Shown here: positions 7,264 to 11,577 of the stretch, piece by piece
Numbering within the stretch: the first letter of the stretch is position 1
How the letters are laid out: every line of letters starts with the position of its first letter
Source of the DNA: an uncultured Desulfovibrionaceae bacterium
GTDB taxonomy: Bacteria; Desulfobacterota; Desulfovibrionia; Desulfovibrionales; Desulfovibrionaceae
Direction: 5' to 3'
Assembly (NCBI GenBank): GCA_947178315.1
Contig: CAMWXW010000005.1
Coordinates: forward strand, 1 to 11,577
Length of the DNA stretch: 11,577 nucleotides
Translations under genes and position numbers: made by a program
Notes under the pieces: model-generated
What the model saw: the letters and a program-made list of their open reading frames with translations, nothing else
What the model was told of the DNA's origin: nothing
Databases searched by the model: none

Positions 7264-7614
7264 TTATATGTGTTTCTTAACCATTTCTACTAATTTAGCA
7301 AAATCATCTTTTGCACGTACAGCCATATCTGCCAATACTTTTCTATTAAGGCTAATACCTGCACTTGTGAGTCCATTCATAAACTTGCTATATGAAAGAT
7401 TATGTTCACGCACTGCAGCATTGATACGTTGAATCCATAATGAGCGAAATGTACGTTTTTTTGCTTTTCTATCACGATATGCATACACTAAACCGCGTTC
7501 AACTGCTTCACGGGCAGTTCTATATAGTCTACTTCGACCACCACGGTAGCCTTTAGCCATTGATAAATATTTTTTGTGACGTCTATGTGCAGTCACACCT
7601 CTCTTAACACGCAT
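7264..7614 (-). CDS. rplT: 50S ribosomal protein L20
   Basis: L20 binds 23S rRNA early in large-subunit assembly and in many bacteria also represses its own operon. The 116-residue length is standard. The family sequence is clear from the start: MRVKRGVTAHRRHKKYLSMA, then GYRGGRSRLYRTAREAV, RDRKAKKRTFRSLWIQRINA and the C-terminal globular part. The long basic N-terminus threads into rRNA. The ATG has a strong TGGAGG four bases upstream. The gene follows rpmI by 53 bases and precedes pheS by nine. Confidence 0.98.
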   Translation of the reverse strand: MRVKRGVTAHRRHKKYLSMAKGYRGGRSRLYRTAREAVERGLVYAYRDRKAKKRTFRSLWIQRINAAVREHNLSYSKFMNGLTSAGISLNRKVLADMAVRAKDDFAKLVEMVKKHI

Positions 7615-7667
7615 ATATCCTCCATTTATTCATACTCAACGAGGCGAGAGAATGCCTGAAGAGTTCT

Positions 7668-7865
7668 TTACGCATAAGGCAACATACGACGAACTGCTGT
7701 ATGATTAGACATATCAACAATACAATCTTTACGTAAATGCATTTTTCGTTTTGCATTTTTTTTCGTTAAAATATGACGTCGATTTTGCTTAGCTCTCTTA
7801 AATAATCCTGTTCCTGTTATGTGAAAACGTTTTGCAGCACAACGACGAGTTTTCATTTTAGGCAT
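7668..7865 (-). CDS. rpmI: 50S ribosomal protein L35
   Basis: L35 is a small, very basic large-subunit protein, here 65 residues, the usual size. It begins with the family's MPKMKTRRCAAKRF, continues TGTGLFKRAKQNRRHIL and TKKNAKRKMHLRK, and ends AVRRMLPYA. The reading frame is open for 12 more codons upstream to an ATG at 7901. The ATG at 7865 is preferred because L35 proteins start at MPKMKT and because GGAG lies six bases before it. The 98-base gap to infC contains a hairpin (7895-7917). Together with rplT the gene is probably cotranscribed with infC. Confidence 0.97.
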   Translation of the reverse strand: MPKMKTRRCAAKRFHITGTGLFKRAKQNRRHILTKKNAKRKMHLRKDCIVDMSNHTAVRRMLPYA

Positions 7866-7894
7866 AGTATACTCCACAGATTCTTTTTCTTCAT

Positions 7895-7917
7895 ATAACA
7901 TTGAAACACAATGCTAT
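7895..7917 (-). promoter_or_regulatory. Hairpin in the rpmI leader
   Basis: In the infC-rpmI spacer the transcript can form a 9-bp stem, AUAGCAUUG with CAAUGUUAU, around the loop UGUUU, with a single G-U pair. It ends about 20 bases before the rpmI ribosome-binding site. No U-run follows, so it is not an ordinary terminator. infC-rpmI-rplT operons are regulated by L20 binding to leader RNA in E. coli (near rpmI) and in Bacillus (upstream of infC), so an L20 operator is possible. A processing or stabilising hairpin is the alternative. The structure is seen in the sequence; its function is inferred. Confidence 0.4.
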
Positions 7918-7963
7918 CACAAAAAGATTATTTCCTTATACTATATTTTTTATAAAATAGCTA

Positions 7964-8524
7964 CTACTTTTTTACATTAGGAACAAGTAACATAGCAAGT
8001 GCTTTTCCTTCTATCTTTGGCTCTTGTTCCACTTTGCCCACATCTTGTATTTCTTCTATAATACGATGCATCATGGCTTCTGCTCTATCTTTATGGACAA
8101 TTTCTCTTCCACGAAATAGTATTGCAACTCTACACTTATCACCCTCACGCAAGAAGCGAATGATATGGCGTAGTTTAGTTTGATAATCATGCTCATCTGT
8201 TTTAGGACGCATGCGAATCTCTTTTATCTGTGAGACATTTTGACGTCGCTTTGTTTCCTGCTTCTTTTTTTGCAATTCATATTTTCGTTTGCCATAGTCC
8301 ATTATTCGACATACAGGAGGCTTTGAATCAGGAGAAACCTCAACAAGATCTAAGCCCGCAGATCGAGCTCGAGACAATGCTTCTGCTATTGGTAACGTTC
8401 CTAATTGCTCACCATCTGCACCAATGACAAGGACTTCTGTTGCACGAATAGCCTCATTACAACGCTCTCCCTTTTGTTGAGGGAGCTTACTCCTACCACC
8501 TCGTTGATTATTAAACGGATTTAT
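7964..8524 (-). CDS. infC: Translation initiation factor IF-3 (probable ATA start)
   Basis: IF3 binds the 30S subunit, keeps it free of 50S and checks start-codon pairing. With the ATA start it has 186 residues, close to the usual length. The N-domain carries IRATEVLVIGADGEQLG and ALSRARSAGLDLVEVSP, then PPVCRIMDYGKRKYE. After the lysine-rich linker the C-domain shows IKEIRMRPKTDEHDYQTK and LFRGREIVHKDRAEAM. The frame is also open from an ATG at 8539, but no ribosome-binding site precedes that ATG and its own G is the first base of GGAGGA (8537-8532). Seven bases after GGAGGA comes ATA (8524-8522). infC is known in several bacteria to start at AUU, AUC or AUA, which IF3 itself rejects, giving autoregulation. 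I therefore choose ATA. With it, the gene overlaps the end of thrS by 14 bases. It ends in tandem TAG-TAG stops. Confidence 0.95.
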   Translation of the reverse strand: MNPFNNQRGGRSKLPQQKGERCNEAIRATEVLVIGADGEQLGTLPIAEALSRARSAGLDLVEVSPDSKPPVCRIMDYGKRKYELQKKKQETKRRQNVSQIKEIRMRPKTDEHDYQTKLRHIIRFLREGDKCRVAILFRGREIVHKDRAEAMMHRIIEEIQDVGKVEQEPKIEGKALAMLLVPNVKK

Positions 8525-10439
8525 AGTCAGTTCCTCCATGTTGAAACGGTGCTGTACACTCTTGTTGTATTCTTACTAGAATATCTTCTATTGTATTCAT
8601 ACCAAGATTTTCTCCAGAACGCAAGCGTACATTTACACTTCCTTCTTCACGTTCCTTATCTCCAACAACCAAAATATATTCTATCTTAGCAACCTGTGCT
8701 GTACGAACCTTATAGCTTAATGTATTGCTACTTTCATCTACAGTCACCCGTATACCTGCATCATGTAACTTCTTGCAAACATCATGCGCATAGCTCAAAT
8801 GTGACTCACTCACAGGGATTATACGACACTGCTCTGGTGCTAACCATAGAGGCAATGCTCCTCCTGTACTTTCAATGAGGATACCTATAAAACGCTCTAT
8901 TGAACCAAGTATTGCCCTATGAACCATTACAGGGCGATGTCGCTCACCATCTGTACCAATATAGAAGAGATTAAAACGCTCTGGGAGAGTGAAATCACAC
9001 TGTACTGTTGAACATTGCCACTTTCTTCCAAGAGAATCTACAAGCTCGACATCTATTTTTGGACCATAAAAAGCACCATCTCCTTCATGTATGACGTAAG
9101 GAAGATTTTCCTTAGTTACTGCATTGATAAGAGCTTTTGTTGCTAAATCCCATGATTCCTCACTCCCGATAAAACCTTCAGGACGTGTTGATATTGCAAC
9201 ACTATATGAGAAGCCAAATATTTGTAAAATATATCTGATAAGATTAAGAACACCACGTAATTCATCTTCTAATTGCTCTGGCATACAAATAATATGAGCA
9301 TCATCTTGTGTAAATTGACGAACACGGAAAAGACCATGTAATGCACCTGATTTCTCATATCTATGTACAACCCCAAGCTCAAAATAACGTACTGGTAAAT
9401 CTTTATAGCTATGAAACTCACTGTTATAGATGTACATGTGTCCAATACAATTCATAGGTTTTACACCATACTGAGTTTCATCTATTTCAGAGAAGTACAT
9501 ATTCTCTCTATAATTTTCATAGTGTCCAGATAATTCCCATACACTGCGTTTGATAATTTGAGGGGCTTGTACGAGAGAATATCCTCTGCGTAGATGCTCT
9601 TTACGCAAGAACTCCTCTAAAAGTGAGCGAACAAGCATACCTTTAGGATACCAGAATACCATTCCAGGTGCTACTTCTTCTTCAAAACCAAAGAGATGCA
9701 ACTCTTTTCCAAGTTTTCTATGATCTCGCTTCTTTGCTTCTTCCCGTTGATGAAGGTATGCTTTTAATTCTTTCTCTGTCCCAAATGCTGTACCATAAAT
9801 TCTTGATAGCATTGCATTCTTTTCATCTCCACGCCAATATGCACCAGCTACAGAAAGAAGAGCAAAGGCTCGGAGCATACCTGTATGTGGAATATGGATA
9901 CCTTTACATATATCTTCAAAATCTCCACATGCATAGAGTGTGATTTCATCTTCTGGGATACTATCGATAATTTCTTTTTTATATGGCTCTTCTTTATCAT
10001 CACAGAGTGCTTTTGCCTCTGATTTATTCATTGCTCTACGGGTAAAAGGAATATTCTTATGCACAATTGTACGCATCTCTTCTTCTATTGCACGCAAGTC
10101 ATCTTCTGTAAATGGACGCTCTACAGCAAAATCATAATAAAAGCCTTCATCTGTACTTGGGCCTATTGTTACCTGTGCTTTAGGATAGAGTCGTTTTACT
10201 GCCGATGCCATAATATGAGCTGCTGAATGTCTCAGAATAGGTAATGCTTCCTCATTATCCAATAAGATAGGCTCTATTTTAGAACCATCACGTGGAATGA
10301 ATGATGTATCTACTAATTCCCCTTCACATCTACATGCTACTAATGATGAACGCTCACGTTTTGTGAGAATTTCATCACAATACATATGGCATGATGCTCC
10401 TTCTTTATATTCCAATGAATGCTCTCGTATATATATCAT
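8511..10439 (-). CDS. thrS: Threonyl-tRNA synthetase
   Basis: ThrS charges tRNA-Thr and clears mischarged Ser. The 642-residue length matches the bacterial enzyme. A diverged TGS-like domain covers about 1-60. The editing domain shows HSAAH (His71, His75) and Cys178-x3-His182 in DICKGIHIPHTG, the four residues matching H73, H77, C182 and H186 of E. coli. The class II core follows from about 240, with KPMNCIGHM (Cys331), motif 2 HRYEKSGALHGLFRVRQF, His382 in DDAHI and His507 in MVHRAILGS. The cysteine and the last two histidines are the catalytic zinc ligands. The anticodon-binding domain starts near 535. The ATG has GAGGAG five bases upstream. The last residues, HGGTDYKSV, are encoded by DNA that also carries the infC Shine-Dalgarno and start. 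No long structured leader is present in the 69 bases upstream, so an E. coli-like operator or a T-box is not apparent. Confidence 0.98.
   Translation of the reverse strand: MIYIREHSLEYKEGASCHMYCDEILTKRERSSLVACRCEGELVDTSFIPRDGSKIEPILLDNEEALPILRHSAAHIMASAVKRLYPKAQVTIGPSTDEGFYYDFAVERPFTEDDLRAIEEEMRTIVHKNIPFTRRAMNKSEAKALCDDKEEPYKKEIIDSIPEDEITLYACGDFEDICKGIHIPHTGMLRAFALLSVAGAYWRGDEKNAMLSRIYGTAFGTEKELKAYLHQREEAKKRDHRKLGKELHLFGFEEEVAPGMVFWYPKGMLVRSLLEEFLRKEHLRRGYSLVQAPQIIKRSVWELSGHYENYRENMYFSEIDETQYGVKPMNCIGHMYIYNSEFHSYKDLPVRYFELGVVHRYEKSGALHGLFRVRQFTQDDAHIICMPEQLEDELRGVLNLIRYILQIFGFSYSVAISTRPEGFIGSEESWDLATKALINAVTKENLPYVIHEGDGAFYGPKIDVELVDSLGRKWQCSTVQCDFTLPERFNLFYIGTDGERHRPVMVHRAILGSIERFIGILIESTGGALPLWLAPEQCRIIPVSESHLSYAHDVCKKLHDAGIRVTVDESSNTLSYKVRTAQVAKIEYILVVGDKEREEGSVNVRLRSGENLGMNTIEDILVRIQQECTAPFQHGGTDYKSV
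8532..8537 (-). promoter_or_regulatory. infC ribosome-binding site inside thrS
   Basis: GGAGGA on the minus strand, a near-perfect Shine-Dalgarno, lies within the final thrS codons for Gly-Gly. It is seven bases from the ATA codon proposed as the infC start. It directly overlaps the upstream in-frame ATG (8539-8537), which it therefore cannot serve. Its place inside thrS suggests that ribosomes finishing thrS help to open or reload infC. Confidence 0.75.
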
Positions 10440-10457
10440 CTATACTCCTCTACTCTC

Positions 10458-10486
10458 TTTATACCAAAAAAATCACTCTTTATAAA
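10458..10486 (-). promoter_or_regulatory. Weak candidate thrS promoter
   Basis: In the 69-base mnmA-thrS spacer, TTTATA (10486-10481) and TATAAA (10463-10458) on the minus strand lie 17 bases apart. The predicted transcript would begin about 12 bases before the thrS ATG, almost at its ribosome-binding site, which is unusually short. The spacer is so A/T-rich that this may be chance, with thrS read through from mnmA instead. Confidence 0.2.
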
Positions 10487-10508
10487 TAGATAAATATATT
10501 TTTTATCA

Positions 10509-11543
10509 TTACATCGTAAGGATACCACCAGCGACAATAGCTCCCTGTGCATTATAGACTGCAAGCACTTGCCCGCATGCTATTGCTTCCTGTGGCTCTT
10601 TATATCTCACACATAATGTATCGCCCTCTATTGTTACATCTGCACGAACCTTTTTTTGTCTATAGCGAGTGCGAACATAGAGTTCTTCTCCCCATAATTC
10701 ATAGGGAAGGAAAACATTTATCTTGTGAGCTGTACACCCTGTTATTGCTAACTCTTCTTTTGAGCCGACATATAATGTATTTGTCTCTGTATCTTTGCGA
10801 ATTACGTAAAGTGGATACGCATAAGCTATAGAAAGTCCTCTACGTTGACCTTCTGTATATTGCCATAAACCATTATGTTTTCCAACTATCGTACCATCTT
10901 GTAAACAGATATTACCAGAACGTTCAATAACTCTTTTTTGATCTTGAAGGAAGCTTCTATAGTCATCATTTGGAATAAAGCAAATCTCTTGGCTATCTGA
11001 TGGATATGGTGGCGTTATACCTTTCGAACGCAATTCTTGTCGAACATCTTCTTTCACTCTTGTACCAAGTGGGAATTCTACATTAGTAAAGAATTCTTGA
11101 GGGACTAAGGAAAGAAAGTAGCTCTGATCTTTACTCTCATCAACTGCAGGATAGAGAAGAGCTCTTCCATGTATTTCTTTACGACGTGTATAATGTCCTG
11201 TTACAAATTTATCTGCTCCATGTTCAAAGGCATAGCGACGTAAAAGACCAAACTTCATTTGTGGATTACACAATGCACATGGATTAGGTGTTTTTCCCTC
11301 ACCATAGAGAGAACAAAACTCTTCAACAACACTATTCCAAAACTCTTTACTGTAATCAAGATATATGAATTCTACGCCATGCTTATTACAAAATGATTCC
11401 AATAAATCAAGCTTTTCATTCACATTGGCTGGTGCTGGGGATAATTGTGCATGCACTGCTTTTACATTGTATCCCATTTCTTTATATTGCAGTATTGAAT
11501 ATGTACTATCTGTTCCACCACTATATGCAACAAAAACATTCAT
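10509..11543 (-). CDS. mnmA: tRNA 2-thiouridine synthase MnmA (CxxC form)
   Basis: MnmA thiolates the wobble uridine (U34) of tRNA-Lys, -Glu and -Gln using ATP and sulfur relayed from a cysteine desulfurase. At 344 residues it is a little shorter than E. coli MnmA. The N-terminal PP-loop reads SGGTDS (8-13), where most family members have SGGVDS. Next come GKTPNPCALCN with Cys89 and Cys92, VTGHYTR (114-120), DQSYFLS, and SQEICFI with Cys188. Cys92 and Cys188 match the two catalytic cysteines of E. coli (C102, C199). The extra Cys89 replaces the Asp found in E. coli and would allow a three-cysteine Fe-S site. The C-terminal beta-barrel ends QVLAVYNAQGAIVAGG. The ATG has a strong GGAGG eight bases upstream. 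Only 34 bases precede the gene in the window, so its upstream partner is not visible. Confidence 0.95.
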   Translation of the reverse strand: MNVFVAYSGGTDSTYSILQYKEMGYNVKAVHAQLSPAPANVNEKLDLLESFCNKHGVEFIYLDYSKEFWNSVVEEFCSLYGEGKTPNPCALCNPQMKFGLLRRYAFEHGADKFVTGHYTRRKEIHGRALLYPAVDESKDQSYFLSLVPQEFFTNVEFPLGTRVKEDVRQELRSKGITPPYPSDSQEICFIPNDDYRSFLQDQKRVIERSGNICLQDGTIVGKHNGLWQYTEGQRRGLSIAYAYPLYVIRKDTETNTLYVGSKEELAITGCTAHKINVFLPYELWGEELYVRTRYRQKKVRADVTIEGDTLCVRYKEPQEAIACGQVLAVYNAQGAIVAGGILTM

Positions 11544-11577
11544 GTTTCTTTCCTCCCATATTGCATAGTATCTTACT

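Noticed and set aside
7866..7901. A longer L35 starting at the ATG at 7901
   Set aside because: L35 proteins begin at MPKMKT, the ATG at 7865 has its own GGAG, and the extra codons run into the spacer hairpin.
8405..8878. Plus-strand open frames opposite thrS and infC (for example 8405-8689 and 8696-8878)
   Set aside because: They lie antisense to well-identified genes, have Leu/His-rich low-complexity translations, match no known family and have no suitable ribosome-binding sites. They are shadows of the thrS and infC codons.
10440..10508. T-box or autoregulatory leader for thrS
   Set aside because: The spacer is only 69 bases, with no stems, no T-box consensus and no anticodon-like arms.
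9668..10831. Plus-strand open frames opposite thrS and mnmA
   Set aside because: They are antisense shadows with biased composition and no independent coding evidence; the minus-strand genes explain this DNA fully.
1..11577. Mobile element, phage island, defence system or CRISPR array
   Set aside because: No transposase, integrase, nuclease or repeat-spacer pattern is visible; gene content and spacing are those of a conserved housekeeping region.

Overview
The window is an AT-rich (roughly 35-40% G+C by eye), tightly packed piece of a bacterial chromosome. It holds almost only housekeeping genes. I see no insertion sequence, prophage gene, CRISPR array, tRNA or rRNA. Most genes lie on the minus strand. 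The order thrS-infC-rpmI-rplT-pheS-pheT is found in many bacteria. Here a short MerR-family gene directly follows pheT, MnmA is a short form with a CxxC motif, and a MogA/MoaB-family protein and a MoaD/ThiS-like protein are encoded nearby. To me this suggests a deltaproteobacterium of the Desulfovibrio/Lawsonia kind, with Lawsonia as an example of an AT-rich genome in that group. This is recognition from memory and is uncertain; a protein search would settle it.

Layout. Positions 37-1575 (-) are guaA, GMP synthase. A 224-base AT-rich divergent spacer (1576-1799) separates it from two plus-strand genes. The first (1800-2582) is a MogA/MoaB-family molybdopterin adenylyltransferase with an unexplained N-terminal region of about 90 residues. 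The second (2657-3304) has a C-terminal ubiquitin-like MoaD/ThiS domain ending in Gly-Gly-Gly behind about 125 unrecognised residues. These two genes meet the minus-strand block tail to tail across a 122-base spacer that contains a weak dyad. From 11543 down to 3427 the minus strand encodes mnmA, thrS, infC, rpmI, rplT, pheS, pheT and merR. Spacing is mostly 0-100 bases, thrS and infC overlap, and no clear intrinsic terminator interrupts the block, so much of it is probably one transcription unit. No gene-free stretch exceeds 300 bases.

How the genes work together. The minus-strand block is translation machinery: two aminoacyl-tRNA synthetases (Thr, Phe), initiation factor IF3, ribosomal proteins L35 and L20, and a tRNA wobble-uridine thiolase. 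guaA makes GMP. The plus-strand pair most likely serves molybdopterin/tungstopterin cofactor synthesis: a sulfur-carrier-like protein and an enzyme that adenylylates the finished pterin.

Most notable points. (1) infC very probably starts at a rare ATA codon (8522-8524). An ideal Shine-Dalgarno sits inside the end of thrS, and the in-frame upstream ATG is a decoy that overlaps that Shine-Dalgarno. (2) The two cofactor genes each carry an orphan N-terminal region. (3) A 9-bp hairpin lies just upstream of rpmI, where ribosomal-protein autoregulation could act. (4) The guaA upstream region holds a strong purine-rich Shine-Dalgarno-like tract, a possible 16-codon leader peptide and a palindrome. 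I found no convincing undescribed multi-gene system; the cofactor pair is the least explained part.
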